Assembly (NCBI RefSeq): GCF_014489495.1
Contig: NZ_CP060780.1
Coordinates: 1,313,001-1,377,000, forward strand
DNA: 64,000 nucleotides
Direction of reading: 5' to 3'
Source: Sphingomonas daechungensis
Lineage (GTDB): Bacteria > Pseudomonadota > Alphaproteobacteria > Sphingomonadales > Sphingomonadaceae
The position numbers and the translations under genes are program-made. The notes beneath the pieces were generated by a model that was not told the origin of the DNA, did no database searches, and saw only the letters and a list, made by a program, of their open reading frames with translations. Positions 19,845-30,681 of this stretch are shown here, in pieces (position 1 is the stretch's first letter; each line of letters starts with the position of its first letter).

Positions 19845-20767
19845 AGACGCTCGTTTACGTCGAGCACGAGGGCGGCCAGATCAAGGATGCCACGCTCGCA
19901 GCCGTCACCGCCGCTTCGAAGCTCGGCGAAGTCCATGCGCTCGTCGCCGGCAGCAATGTCGGTGCCGTAGCAGAAGCAGCGACCAGGATCGCCGGCGTCG
20001 GCAAGGTGCATGTCGCCGACGGCGCACATTTAGACCACGGCCTCGCCGAGAACGTGGCGCCCGTCGTCGCAAAGCTCATGGAGACGCATGACGCGTTCGT
20101 TACTCCGGCTACGACCACGGGCAAGAACCTCGCCCCGCGCGTCGCCGCTTTGCTCGACGTGATGCAGATTTCCGAAGTGCTTTCGGTCGAGGACGAGAAC
20201 ACCTTCACCCGCCCGATCTACGCCGGCAATGCGATTGCGACCGTGCGGTCGAAGGACGCCAAGAAAGTGCTGACCGTGCGCGGCACCGCTTTCGAGAAGG
20301 CTGCTCGCGAAGGCGGCAGCGGCTCGGTCGAGAATGTCGACGCTGGCAGCGATTCCGGCTCCAGCAGCTTCGTCGGCGTCGAAGAGTCGAAGAGCGATCG
20401 GCCGGAACTGACCAGCGCCAAGATTATCGTCTCCGGTGGCCGTGCATTCGGTTCGTCGGAGCAGTTCCACGCTCTCCTCGATCCCCTCGCTGACAAGCTC
20501 GGCGCAGGAGTCGGCGCCAGCCGCGCGGCGGTCGACGCGGGCTATGCCCGAACGACTATCAGGTCGGCCAGACCGGCAAGATCGTCGCTCCCGAGGTCTA
20601 CATCGCGATCGGCATCTCCGGCGCGATCCAGCACCTCGCGGCATGAAGGATTCGAAGGTCATCGTCGCCATCAACAAGGACGAGGAAGCCCAATCTTCCA
20701 GGTCGCGGACATCGGTCTCGTCGGCGACCTCTTCAAGATCGTCCCGGAACTGACCGAGAAGCTCTAG
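19841..20767 (+). CDS. etfA: electron transfer flavoprotein subunit alpha (frame-interrupted)
   Basis: EtfA carries the FAD of the electron-transfer flavoprotein. About 309 aa after repair. The N-terminal half ([19 protein letters not shown]) is intact. The FAD-binding C-terminal half reads [46 protein letters not shown], then [11 protein letters not shown] and [22 protein letters not shown]. That part is spread over three frames, with -1 slips near 20549, 20638 and 20690. The start overlaps etfB. The last bases overlap a convergent gene at a CTAG. Confidence 0.95.
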   Translation: MKTLVYVEHEGGQIKDATLAAVTAASKLGEVHALVAGSNVGAVAEAATRIAGVGKVHVADGAHLDHGLAENVAPVVAKLMETHDAFVTPATTTGKNLAPRVAALLDVMQISEVLSVEDENTFTRPIYAGNAIATVRSKDAKKVLTVRGTAFEKAAREGGSGSVENVDAGSDSGSSSFVGVEESKSDRPELTSAKIIVSGGRAFGSSEQFHALLDPLADKLGAGVGASRAAVDAGYARTTIRSARPARSSLPRSTSRSASPARSSTSRHEGFEGHRRHQQGRGSPIFQVADIGLVGDLFKIVPELTEKL

Positions 20768-21767
20768 AATCCGCTGAGGAACCCCCGACGTTGTCGCCGA
20801 GCGCATCGACCGCGTAGCCGCCCTCCATCACAATGACGGTGGGCAGTCCGAGCGAAGCGATGCGTTGCGCCATCGGCGCATAGTCACTGGTCTTAAGCTT
20901 GAAATGACTGATCGGATCCTCCTCGTAGGTGTCGGCGCCATAGGAGACGACGAGCAGCCCAGGGTCGTGGCTCGCTATGCGTTCAAGCGCGGCGGCGAGC
21001 GCGGGCTGGTACCCACTCCATCCGGTTCCTCGCGGTAGCGGGAGGTTGAGGTTGGCGCCTTCGCCAAGACCCGATCCGGTCTCATCGGCGTGACCCCAGT
21101 AGTACGGATAGTCCATCACCGGATCGGCGTGGATCGAGACGTAAAGCACGTCGGATCGCTCGTAGAAAATGTCCTGCGAGCCATTGCCGTGGTGATAGTC
21201 GACATCGAGGATCGCCACGCGTGCCTCACCGGCCGCGATCGCATGCTCGGCGGCGATGGCGGCGTTGCTGAGGTAGGAATAGCCGCCAAGGTAATCGCGG
21301 CCGCAATGGTGACCCGGCGGGCGGCAAAAGGCGAAGGCCGAACGCTCGCCGCCGAGCACTGCCTCGGTTGCGGCAAGTGCGGTTTGCGCCGCCCAATAGG
21401 ACGCCTCCCAGGTTCCCGGGCCGATCGGTGTCGACGTGTCGAAACTGTACCGCCCGAGCAGGGCATCGATGCGGCTGAGTTGAAGCGGCCGCCGCCGGAC
21501 GACCGGGAAGGTGTAAGGAAAGGCGTCGCCTTCGCGGCCTGCCTGCAGCCACTGGTCATGGGCCGACTTCAGGAAGTCGACATAGTCGACGGAATGGACC
21601 CGCAGGATCGGATCGAGACCGAAATCCGCTGGCGCGCGGGTTGAACCGATGGGTCCCAGAATTGCGGTCACCCGTCCTTCGTGTTCCGCGGCCGGATAGA
21701 CGGCGCCGTTGAAGAACTCCCCTGTCGGGACATGCGCGCGTTGCCGATCGTCCCAGATGCATCTCAT
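20764..21767 (-). CDS. histone deacetylase-family protein, probable acetylpolyamine amidohydrolase
   Basis: About 334 aa, a class II-like deacetylase that uses zinc to remove acetyl groups from small amines. The N-terminal pattern ([21 protein letters not shown]) resembles bacterial acetylpolyamine amidohydrolases. The catalytic segments are [10 protein letters not shown] (tandem His), [11 protein letters not shown] (zinc ligands Asp and His), SIHADP and [10 protein letters not shown]. One -1 slip near 20785 alters only the last dozen residues. The start codon overlaps the nhaA stop (ATGA at 21764-21767), so the gene is translationally coupled to nhaA. Substrate identity is inference. Confidence 0.88.
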
Positions 21768-22977
21768 TGTTCGTCCTCCGGCTGGTCGCCGCCGAAGATC
21801 TCCCGGGCTTCGGAGGACTCCGCTTCGTCGGCCGCCTGATGGGCGGTGAAATGCAGCACGGCGTAGCCGAGCAGGGCCGACAAGAGCGATCCGGTCAGCG
21901 TTCCGATCTTCGCTGCCTCGACCTCCGCAGGCGACGACGGGAAGGCGAGGGCGCCGATAAAAAGGCTCATCGTGAAGCCGATGCCGCAGAGTACCGAGGC
22001 CCGTAGAGCTCGGACCAGCGGGCATGATCCGGCTTCGAGGCGGCGCCCGCCTTGATCGTGATCCAGATCGCGCCGAACACACCAATCTGCTTGCCGAGGA
22101 ACAGGCCTGCGGCGATTCCGATCAGAACCGGGTTAGCAAGGTCGACGCCGCGCAGGGCTACACCCGCGCTGGCCAGTCCGAACAGCGGCATGATCCCGAA
22201 CATCACCCATGGATGCAGCCCATGCTCGAGGCGCTTGAGCGGCGATCGCTTTTCGCCTCTGCCAAGCGGTATTGTAAGAGCCGCGAGCACGCCTGCGACC
22301 GTCGCGTGAATTCCCGACGCAAGCATGAAATACCACAGCAGCGCGAAGCCGATCAGGTAGGGCCAGAGCCTGCGCACGCCGAACAGGTTCATGGCGGCCA
22401 TGCCTGCGAGGATAACCGCCTCGGTGCCGATTGCGATCGCGCTCAGGTCAGCGGTGTAGACGAGGGCGATGATGATCACGGCGCCAATGTCGTCGACGAC
22501 GGCGATGGTGACGAGCAACAGCTTGACCGCTGGATTGGCCCGGGCGCCCAGCAAGGCAAGGGCGCCAACGGCAAAGGCGATGTCGGTTGCGGACGGGATC
22601 GCCCACCCGCGCATCAGCGCCGGCTCGAAGCCGGTGACCAAGAGGTAGATGAGAGCCGGAACCGCCATGCCCGCTGCCGCGGCAACAAAGGGGAGACGCC
22701 TTTGCGCAGCGGTAGCCAGGCGGCCATCGTACCACTCGCGCTTCACCTCCAGCCCGACGAGCAGGAAGAAAATCGCCATTAGCCCGTCTGATATCCAATG
22801 GTGCACCGACATCACGCCGACGTGCGGCATCGGCGGCCCGACCTTCGCATCGAGGACGGCATGATACGCATGGCTTGCGCCGGAATTGGCGAGGACCAGC
22901 GCCACCGCCGCCGCCGCGATCAGCAGCAGGCCGGCGAATTTTTCCTGTCTCTGGAGGGCACTCGGGTCTTCGGCCAT
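21764..22977 (-). CDS. nhaA: Na+/H+ antiporter NhaA (frame-interrupted)
   Basis: NhaA exchanges protons for sodium across the inner membrane and controls pH and salt tolerance. About 404 aa with roughly twelve hydrophobic segments. The ion-binding Asp pair is in [18 protein letters not shown], and [17 protein letters not shown] is the conserved TM4 region. [20 protein letters not shown] is the N-terminal signature. One -1 slip near 22004 separates the last helix region ([15 protein letters not shown]) and the acidic tail. It is coupled to the downstream deacetylase. Confidence 0.95.
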
Positions 22978-23015
22978 CGCCGCTTAATGGGCGAGCGGCC
23001 GAGCCTTGGAAAGAG

Positions 23016-23584
23016 TCAGGCGAAGGCTACGGACTTGCGTAGAAGCTGGTAAGCCTCAATCACCTCGCCGAGCCGCGCTTCGTGGCTTCGGTCGCCGCCA
23101 TTGCGATCCGGATGGAAGCGGCGGACCAGCCTCGAATAGCGGCTTCGAACCGACTTCAGATCGGCGTCCTCGCCAAGGCCGAGCACGGACAGGGCCCGCT
23201 GCTCGCCTTTCGTGAAACGTGACGCCGCTTGGGGCTGCGACCGGCGGAATCGCCCCGAAATGGCGTCGAGAGGGTCCGCGAAATCGCTCCACGACGGCGC
23301 CGGATCGGAACCGGCATGCGCGAAGGCCCTCGTCGCGCGTTCCCATCCCGCATACGGCGTCTGCGCCTCGGCGATCTCCTCGGCGCTCATCCCGTCGAAG
23401 TAATTGTACTTGGCGTTGTGCATGCGCACGTGCTCGAGGCACAGGAACCGCCAGGTCCCGGACCGTCGAAATTGGCCGCTTGCAGCGGAGCCTTGAATTC
23501 GCCTGGCTGGTCGCATCCGGGAACCGCGCAACGGTCCCTCGCGCCTTCGACCCGGCCATGCATTCTGGGATGATTGGACGCCAC
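23016..23584 (-). CDS. J-domain protein with N-terminal Cys motif (frame-interrupted)
   Basis: About 189 aa. The C-terminal J domain has RYSRLVRRFHPDRNGGD, including the HPD tripeptide that stimulates DnaK ATPase. The N-terminal part carries a possible metal-binding set (CAVPGC and LCLEHVRMHN) and YFDGMSAEEIAEAQ, a layout typical of alphaproteobacterial J-domain proteins next to bolA. One -1 slip lies near 23461. The start at 23584 is 38 bp from divergent bolA, so both share one promoter region. Confidence 0.88.
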
Positions 23585-23622
23585 TCACTTCCTCGTTCGA
23601 TCAGCCGTCATATATAGGAGCG

Positions 23623-23910
23623 ATGGACACGACCGCTACCGGACCCGTCGCAACTGAAATGCTGGCGCGGCTCAATTCGGCGCTTTCGCCGACTTTCATC
23701 CAGCTCACCGACTACAGCGAGAAGCATCGCGGGCACGGCGGCTACAATGCCGCGGGCGAAAGCCACTTCTCGCTTGAGATCGAAAGCGCCGCCTTCGCCG
23801 GCAAGTCACGGGTCGATCGGCAGCGGCTGGTCTACAAGGCGCTTGGCGACCTGATGCGGGAACGGGTGCACGCGCTCCAGATCAGAGCGCGCGCACCCGG
23901 TGAGGCTTGA
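23623..23910 (+). CDS. bolA: BolA-family protein
   Basis: A small (95 aa) BolA-fold protein, which in other bacteria works with monothiol glutaredoxins in Fe-S trafficking and stress morphology. It contains the conserved stretch SEKHRGHGGYNAAGESHFSLEI and the RLVYKALGDLM helix. The ATG at 23623 follows AGGAG. It is divergent from the J-domain gene. Confidence 0.93.
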   Translation: MDTTATGPVATEMLARLNSALSPTFIQLTDYSEKHRGHGGYNAAGESHFSLEIESAAFAGKSRVDRQRLVYKALGDLMRERVHALQIRARAPGEA

Positions 23911-23916
23911 CGAAGG

Positions 23917-26900
23917 CTAGAAGCTGAACTGAAGCCCGAGCCGGCCGCCAAGCGAGACCTTGTCCTGCTGGTCCTCGGCGTTGAGTTCGCCGGTGACCGC
24001 CAGTCCGTCGCCGCCGCCCGTCAGCCTGAAGCCGGCCAGCCAGCCGCTGGTCCGATCTTCCGGAGTCAGCGTAAACGGCGTGCCATTGGCAAAGTGAGCG
24101 GTGGTCGCGCCGAGCTTGCCGCTCAGGATCTGGCGATGCCCGCCTTCCAGCTCGACACGGAGGAAGCCGTCGCCGGCTTCACGCGCCCGGACGATCTCAT
24201 AGCCCAGCGCCACGGTTCCGCTGGCCGCGGTCTCGTCGCTCTTTCGGCTGTCCACGATCAGGTCGAACGCGGTTCCGCCGCCGGTCTCGGTGTAGCCCTT
24301 CTCGCTCAGCGAAAAATGCTCGATCGTTGCGGTTGGGCGGATCGAGAAATTGCCGAACCGGGCGTCGTAGGAGACGCCGGCTGCGACCGAGTAGAGGGTG
24401 CCCTTCCACTCGCCCTGCGCTTCACGTGTGACGGTCTGGCCATTTACCACACCGCTGAAGAACCGCGTCCCGTCGAAGTCCAGCCTGCCGAGCGTGCCGC
24501 GCGCATAGGCTCGGATCGGGCCCCAGGTGCCGCGCCAGTAGACGCCGCCTTCGTACTGGCTGCTGACCAGCTCGTCATTGGCAACGTCGCGCTTGTCCCT
24601 CCCGGCAAGGTAAGCGAGCGATCCTCCGACGTTCCCGAATGACCCAAGGCTCGTCTCGACTCCGCCCGATGCGCCCCAGCCGCTGACATCGTAGGACGAC
24701 GTGGCGCCGATCGACTTGCTGCTGCCCCAGGCAACCTGCTGCAGCCAAAAGCCGAGTGCGCCGCGCTGAATGACAGGCGCTTCGGGGTCGGTGAAGATCT
24801 TGTTGGTCAGGCGCGAGCCCTTGGTCGCGGTCTCGAATGCACCGCCGCTGTGATCGGGCAACATCTGTTGAAGCGACGTCCGAAGCTCGGTGCTGTTGCT
24901 CGCTCCGAGGAAGACGCCGGCGACGCCCTGATCAGAGTCCGCTGCGCCAAGGACGGCGTTGAGCACCGAACCTTCCGACGCATTGAGGCCGAGCTCGCTC
25001 GCAGTCTTCTGGCGGATGGTCACTGACACTTCGTTGGGCGTCGTCGTGACCAGGCTGCTGTCGAAGAGGAACGGGATCGAGTTGACCGAAGTCACCAGAT
25101 TGCCCGCGCCGGTCAGCGTGCCTGCCTGGATAACCTTGTATGTCCCCGCGACGCCGCCGAGCGACAGAAGCTTGACGTCGAGGGACGTGCCCGCGCCGAA
25201 GTTTGCTGCTCCCGTGATGTTGTAGAGGGTCGATTGGTGGTGGAGGAATCGATCGTCACCCCGATCCCTGAGCCTGCACCGGTCGTCAGCGATGCCAGAC
25301 CGACGGTCCCGAGGTTCGTCGCCTGCAGCTTGGTGCCCGCGCCGAGATTTACCGCGAGACCAGCGCTTCCGCTGAGCTGACCGGTGAAGATCGACGTGCC
25401 GGTGAGGGTCAGAGTATCGGCACCGCCACCGAAATTCACGTTGCCGTTGAAGGCCGACGTTCCGCTCAGCTGGAGCGTGTCGGAGCCTGCGCCAAAATCG
25501 ACCGCCCGTTCATGACCGCATCGCCCGACAGCAGCAGCTGATTATTGCCGGCGCCGAACTTCGCTGTGCCGTTGACCTTGCCGTCCGCGATATCGAAGAC
25601 GTCGTTCCCATTTCCGAACAGCATGGTGCCGTCGATCGTCGGCGCGGACGCGGTGGCCGCGACGGCGAGCTGACGGACCGTCACGCCGGAACCATTCGCT
25701 CGAAGATCGAAGGCGATTGCCTTGTCGCCGAGCGTCGCCGCATTGCCGACGCTGATCGCGCCGCTGTTTTCGATCAGCGAGACGGTGCCTGCATTATCGA
25801 TGATCGCGGTTGCCGTTCCGTCCGATCCGCCACGGCCGGCAAGGATCGCGCCGCTGTTTTTGATCGTGCTGACGTTGGCGCCGGCATCGATCGCGATCGC
25901 CGTTGCACCGGTGGATGCGGTGCCGCCGCCAGCCGCCGCGACCGATCCGGAAACCTCAATCACCGGCACCGTCGCTCCGGATCCGATGCGAATGCCGGTG
26001 GCATTGGCGTTGGTCGCGCTGGCACCGACCGATCCGGAGATGGTCATTCCGCCTGTGACGTTCACCGACTGGCCAAGTCCGCCGATCACGATGCCGTTGC
26101 CGGCGACGCCGCTGTAGAGGCCGTTTGCAGTCACGGAGCCCTTCATGACGAACCCGCGCCCGCCCGAATTCGCGACGGCGCCGATGGTCGTGGCCTGGGT
26201 CGACGATCCGACGACGACCGCCGGCGCCGCTCCGAGCGAAATGATCGTCGCGGTGGTTTCTTGCGCGTCGGGAACGCCGTCGGCGTCCTCGTCATCGTTG
26301 TTGGGGATGTTGTCGGCGGGCTTCTTGTCGAAGAGGATTCCACCCGCGACGTTGCCGCCAATGACGAGGGCCGACCCGCCCTGAAGCAGGTCGTCGGCAT
26401 CGAGCTTCGACGTGTCGTTCGGAACGGTGGTGTAGCGGTAACCCGTGGTCTGGATCGTGTTCTGAATGACCAGCGCGCCGCCGATATTGCCGTTCAGCGC
26501 GACGCCGACGCTGTTGCCGCCCTGGACCGTGATCGTACCCTTCGAAAGGGTGACGTTGCCGCTGACGTTCCCAGCCTTGATGCCATAGCTGTCGTTGCCG
26601 AGGATGGTGATCGAGCCGCTGCTGACCAGGTTGCCTGTCAACGGGCCGTCGAGAGCGATGCCGGCCGACTGATTGCCTTCGATGGTGATCGATCCGCTAT
26701 TGGTGATGTTGCCGGTGAAGGCGCCAAGCGCATGGATGCCGAAGCGGCCGGACCCTTGTGCGAACAGTCCGTCGATGTCGCCGTCATTGTCGGTGTCGGT
26801 CGCAGTGTACGTTTCGTCGATGGTGATCGAGCCGCTGTTGGTGATTTCACCAGTCACGCTCGGGTTGGCGACGATACCTGCGCTATTGTTGGCGCCAGTG

Positions 26901-27127
26901 ATCTGGATCGTGCCTTCGTTGCGCACGTAATTGTTGCTGTTGAGTGTGACTCCGATGCCGCTGGTTGGCTTGACCGAACCGGTTGACGAGATGCGGATGT
27001 CGCCGGAAGCGCTGGTCGACTGCGGCGTCGTGACTGCAGTGGAGATGACCGTTTCAGCGTTGGCCGGGACTGCCGCCGTTGCGGCTGCGATTGCCCCCAG
27101 ACCTGTAGTTGCAAGAAGAAGACGCAT
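23917..27127 (-). CDS. autotransporter (type Va secretion) protein (frame-interrupted)
   Basis: About 1070 aa. The signal peptide is MRLLLATTGLGAIAAATAAVPANAE. The passenger (residues about 30-780) is a long series of beta-helix units such as ITNSGSITIEGNQSAGIAL and GNVTLSKGTITVQGGNSVGVAL, consistent with a surface-exposed solenoid. Two segments, TDTDNDGDIDGL and NDDEDADGVPDAQ, resemble calcium-binding acidic loops. The C-terminal 270 residues form an autotransporter beta-barrel (GWGASGGVETSLGSFG, ending LGLQFSF with a terminal Phe for BAM). The frame slips -1 near 25500 and 25228. The passenger function is not evident; adhesion is a guess. It converges on bolA with 6 bp between the stops. 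Confidence 0.88.
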
Positions 27128-27197
27128 GCGGAAATTGCCCTTTTTTCTTGCCGCGGCGCACGAACCCCGGCGTGTCTTTCGAACGTGAGTCAGCGAT

Positions 27198-27218
27198 CCG
27201 GGAAACGGGGTTTCCCGG
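27198..27218. promoter_or_regulatory. perfect inverted repeat in autotransporter leader
   Basis: CCGGGAAAC, GGG, GTTTCCCGG: nine-base arms without mismatch, 71 bp upstream of the autotransporter ATG and about 180 bp upstream of the divergent pirin gene. It could be an operator or a 5'-UTR stem-loop. It is not followed by a T run on either strand, so it is unlikely to be a terminator. Confidence 0.4.
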
Positions 27219-27394
27219 CACGAGCCAAACGGAATGAAAGGGCCAAGCGGCGGCCGCCGCCTGTCGCCCCCAAGCAGCGTGGGTCTAAGCCGTGGCCGCC
27301 TGAAGGCCACATGAACAATCGTTAAGGGTATGAAATGACTTGCAAAGTTGCGCGGGACTTCTCCGCGACGGCTTGGAAGCGTAGGGCGGGAGGC

Positions 27395-28303
27395 ATGGAC
27401 GACACGCTCGATTCAGCCATTGCGGCGACGATTGCCCCGGTCACCCACGACCTGGGCGGATTCAAGGTCCACCGGACGCTTCCGAGCAAGCAGCGGACGA
27501 TGGTCGGGCCCTTTATCTTCTTCGACCAGATGGGCCCCGCACGGCTCGGCGTCGGGGACGGCATCGACGTTCGTCCACACCCGCACATCAACCTGGCAAC
27601 GGTGACCTATCTCTTCGCCGGCGCGATCGATCACCGCGACAGCCTCGGCACGTTTCAGCGGATCGAGCCGGGCGCCGTGAACCTGATGACAGCCGGACGC
27701 GGAATCTCGCATTCCGAGCGGTCGCCGGCCGAGGAGCGGGCCGCCGGACCTTCGCTCGACGGGATCCAGACCTGGCTGGCGCTCCCGCAGGCGAAGGAAG
27801 AAGTGGACCCGGGTTTCGAACATACCGCCGCAGGGGCGCTGCCGGTCGCGGAGGGCGATGGCGTCCGCCTGCAGCTGATCATGGGCGAGGGCTTCGGCCT
27901 TGCGTCTCCGGTGACCCAGCATTCGCCGACGATTTACGCCGCGATCACTATGTCCCCGGGCGCGGCGCTGATGATCGATCACCCGGCGGACGAGCGCGGA
28001 CTGTACCTGATCGAAGGCGACGCGACGATCGACGGAGAGCCGCTTTCGCAACGGTATATGACCCTGCTGCGACCAGGCATTCTTCCGCTGCTGACGTCGC
28101 AAGGCGGCGCGCGGCTGATGCTGTGCGGTGGCGCGCCGATGGACGGTGAGCGCCACGTCTGGTGGAACTTCGTTTCCTCGCGTCGCGACCGGATCAACGA
28201 AGCCAAGCGGGCCTGGCGAGCAGGCGAGTTCGCGCTTCCGCCCGACGACCACGACGAGTTCATTCCGTTGCCCGAGGTGCCGCTGACGGTCAGCTATCCG
28301 TGA
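27395..28303 (+). CDS. pirin family protein
   Basis: A bicupin of 302 aa. Bacterial pirins are iron-binding cupins; some show quercetin dioxygenase activity or act as redox regulators. The metal-binding His cluster is in RPHPHINLATVTYLFAG and DHRDSLGT, followed by the family motif NLMTAGRGISHSERS. The C-terminal cupin includes MTLLRPGILPLL. I chose ATG 27395, preceded by GGGAGG, over an upstream in-frame ATG at 27335 lacking conservation. Its stop overlaps the GTG of the next gene (GTGA). Confidence 0.92.
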   Translation: MDDTLDSAIAATIAPVTHDLGGFKVHRTLPSKQRTMVGPFIFFDQMGPARLGVGDGIDVRPHPHINLATVTYLFAGAIDHRDSLGTFQRIEPGAVNLMTAGRGISHSERSPAEERAAGPSLDGIQTWLALPQAKEEVDPGFEHTAAGALPVAEGDGVRLQLIMGEGFGLASPVTQHSPTIYAAITMSPGAALMIDHPADERGLYLIEGDATIDGEPLSQRYMTLLRPGILPLLTSQGGARLMLCGGAPMDGERHVWWNFVSSRRDRINEAKRAWRAGEFALPPDDHDEFIPLPEVPLTVSYP

Positions 28304-29181
28304 CGGAGATTCGGCGGGTCGGCCTGTCCACGGGCGTGACGCTCAACGTCGCTTTCGCGGGTCCGGAGGACGCGCCGGCGGTCATTCTGCTTCACGGCTT
28401 CCCGGAATCGCACCGGACCTGGCGCGAGGTCGCGCCACGGCTGGAAGACACATTCCGGCTGATCATGCCGGACCAACGCGGGTTCGCCGGGTCCGACCGG
28501 CCAATGGACGCAAGCGATTATGCGACCGACAAGCTGGTCGACGACATCTTCGCCCTTGCCGAGACGGTGGGCTGGAGAGCTTTGCGCTCGTCGGTCACGA
28601 CTGGGGTGGGGCAATCTCCTGGCCCGCGGCTCTGCGCAACGACCCGCGGCTGACCAAGCTCGCGATCGTCAACGCGCCACATCCCCTGATCTTCCAGAAG
28701 AGCGTGATCGAGGATGCCGGTCAGCGCGCCGCGTCCCAATACATCACCTGGTTCCGCACGCCCGGCGCGGAGAAGGCGATCGAAGCGATGGGCAACGAGG
28801 CGTTCTTCGAGAAGAGCTTCGCCAAGCACGCCGACCTTGGCCTGATTTCGGAGGAAGAGAAGCGGCGGTACATTGCGGATTGGTCGCAGCCGGGCGGCAT
28901 GTTGCCGATGCTGAACTGGTACCGGGCAGCAAGCTGATCATCCCGCCGACGGACGCTACGATGCCGGTGCCGGATTTCCTGCTCCGCGCGTTTCCGAAGA
29001 TTCACGTTCCGACCTTGGTCATTTGGGGGATGAAAGACTCGGCTTTGCTTCCGCTGCAGCTCGAGGGGCTCGATGACCTCGTCGACGACCTGCGGGTCGT
29101 GAAGCTCCCGAGACCGGCCATTTCGCGCCGTGGGAAGCAAGCGAGCAGGTGGCGGCCGCGCTTCGGGACTTTCTCGCCTGA
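28300..29181 (+). CDS. alpha/beta hydrolase, epoxide hydrolase-like (frame-interrupted)
   Basis: About 294 aa. The oxyanion-loop motif HGFPESHRTW and the nucleophile elbow GHDWGG carry an Asp nucleophile, which points to epoxide hydrolases and haloalkane dehalogenases rather than Ser esterases. A cap domain follows, then WGMKDSALLP and the catalytic His in ETGHFAPWEASEQV. The frame slips -1 near 28574, 28925 and 29106. The GTG start at 28300 overlaps the pirin stop, so the two are co-translated. The substrate is unknown. Confidence 0.85.
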
Positions 29182-29204
29182 GCCAGCACCGCTAAGCGCA
29201 AGAA

Positions 29205-29669
29205 ATGAATACGACCGCTCGATCCCGTTCGCGCTCCGCTGCGCGCCTTGCCGCCGTGCAGGCCCTGTACCAGCAGGAGATGGAGGGTACCCCAATCGCG
29301 CGGCTGCTGCGCGAATTCCACGATCATCGCCTTGGTGCCACCATCGAGGACGCGGAATATTTCGAGGCGGAGCAGAGCTTCTTCGACGATGTCGTCAGCG
29401 GTGCCGATGCACGGCGCGAGGAAATCGACCAGGTCATCGCCGGCAAGCTGGCTGAGGGCTGGAGCCTTGAGCGGCTCGACCGTCCGATGCGAGCGATCCT
29501 GCGAGCCGGAACCTATGAGTTGCTGGCGAGGAGCGACGTGCCGGTCGGCTCGGTCATCTCCGAGTACGTTGATGTCGCCCATGCCTTTTACGACAAGCGC
29601 GAGAGCGGCTTCGTTAACGGGCTGCTGGATGCGGTGGCCAAGCAGGCACGGCCCGCTCGCGCGGAGTAA
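29205..29669 (+). CDS. nusB: transcription antitermination factor NusB
   Basis: NusB binds boxA RNA with NusE and promotes processive rRNA transcription. Intact, 154 aa. The N-terminal SRSAARLAAVQALYQQEM and the C-terminal SVISEYVDVAHAFYDKRESGFVNGLLD are family signatures. thiL begins 7 bp later, a common arrangement. Confidence 0.96.
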   Translation: MNTTARSRSRSAARLAAVQALYQQEMEGTPIARLLREFHDHRLGATIEDAEYFEAEQSFFDDVVSGADARREEIDQVIAGKLAEGWSLERLDRPMRAILRAGTYELLARSDVPVGSVISEYVDVAHAFYDKRESGFVNGLLDAVAKQARPARAE

Positions 29670-29675
29670 GCGCAA

Positions 29676-30638
29676 GTGCGTGAAGCCCAGGCGATCCAGC
29701 GGCTGCGGCGGATTGCAACCAGTCCCGCCGCGCTTGGCCTGAAGGACGACACGGCAGTCCTCGACGGCCTCGTCCTGACCCATGACAGCATTGCCGAGGG
29801 CGTTCATTTCCTGTCGACGGACACGGCGGCAAGCGTGGGTTGGAAGCTGGTCGCGGTGAACCTGTCCGACCTCGCCGGGAAGGGCGCCACTCCCGCTGGC
29901 GCGCTTCTGTCGTTGGCCCTGTCGGGAGACGATGCGTGGGACATGAGCTTCCTCGACGGTGTCGAGGCCGCTTGCGAAAGCTACGGCCTGCCTTTGCTCG
30001 GCGGCGACACGATCGCGCTCCCGCCGGGTGCGCCGAGGGTGTTCGGACTCACTGCAATTGGCCGCGCGGGTGAGCGGGTCCCGTTGCGGTCGGGAGGCAA
30101 GGCAGGCGATGTCTTGTGGGCGATCGGAACATTGGGAGATTCGGCGGCGGGCCTCGAATTGCTGCGCCTCGATCCGGCTTCGACCGGGCCGTTGGTGGAC
30201 GTCTATCGTCGCCCCGTTCCATTGATCGCGCTTGGCCAGGCCTTGGCGCCGTTAGCCAACGCGATGATGGACGTTTCCGATGGCCTGCTGCTCGACGCGA
30301 TGAGGATGGCTGAGGCAAGCGGACTCAGTGCGGAAATCGATATCGATGCGATCCCGCTGTCCAGGGCGTTCATCGCGGAACGGAGCGGCGACCTCACCGC
30401 ACGCCTGTTCGCAGCGACCGGCGGTGACGACTACGCGCTCCTCGCGGCGATCCCGGCGGACATCGATCCCTTAAGACTTTCTTTACCTTCAGGAACGACG
30501 ATTGCGCGCATCGGGTGCCTCGTCGCTGAAGGGCCGCGTCTTGCGCTTTCCAGCGGCGAATCCCCGGTCCCTTTGCCGGAGCATTTAGGCCATGAACATC
30601 GCAGCAATTCCTCTGCGCCAATGGCTGATCGCAGCTAG
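29676..30638 (+). CDS. thiL: thiamine-phosphate kinase
   Basis: ThiL phosphorylates thiamine monophosphate to the active cofactor thiamine diphosphate. Intact, 320 aa, GTG start. The metal and ATP sites are visible: LKDDTAVLDG, LTHDSIAEGVHF, AVNLSDLAGKGATP and LGGDTIA, followed by MMDVSDGLLLDAMRMA and ATGGDDYALL. It is co-directional with nusB. Confidence 0.95.
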   Translation: MREAQAIQRLRRIATSPAALGLKDDTAVLDGLVLTHDSIAEGVHFLSTDTAASVGWKLVAVNLSDLAGKGATPAGALLSLALSGDDAWDMSFLDGVEAACESYGLPLLGGDTIALPPGAPRVFGLTAIGRAGERVPLRSGGKAGDVLWAIGTLGDSAAGLELLRLDPASTGPLVDVYRRPVPLIALGQALAPLANAMMDVSDGLLLDAMRMAEASGLSAEIDIDAIPLSRAFIAERSGDLTARLFAATGGDDYALLAAIPADIDPLRLSLPSGTTIARIGCLVAEGPRLALSSGESPVPLPEHLGHEHRSNSSAPMADRS

Positions 30639-30681
30639 CGGTTTGCTGTCCGGCGCCTTCACCGCACTGCTGCTTCACTAG
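30592..30681 (+). CDS. possible 29-residue membrane peptide overlapping thiL
   Basis: A short frame, MNIAAIPLRQWLIAASGLL..., ends in LLLH and TAG. It holds one hydrophobic segment and starts within the last 50 bases of thiL in another frame. There is no clear Shine-Dalgarno. It is listed because a membrane peptide before hppA is plausible; it may be noise. Confidence 0.25.
   Translation: MNIAAIPLRQWLIAASGLLSGAFTALLLH

Noticed and set aside
28520..29455. A 311-codon open frame running from the hydrolase into nusB
   Set aside because: It is a mixture of one true hydrolase segment (28925-29106) and out-of-frame sequence. Hydrolase and NusB motifs lie in other frames on either side.
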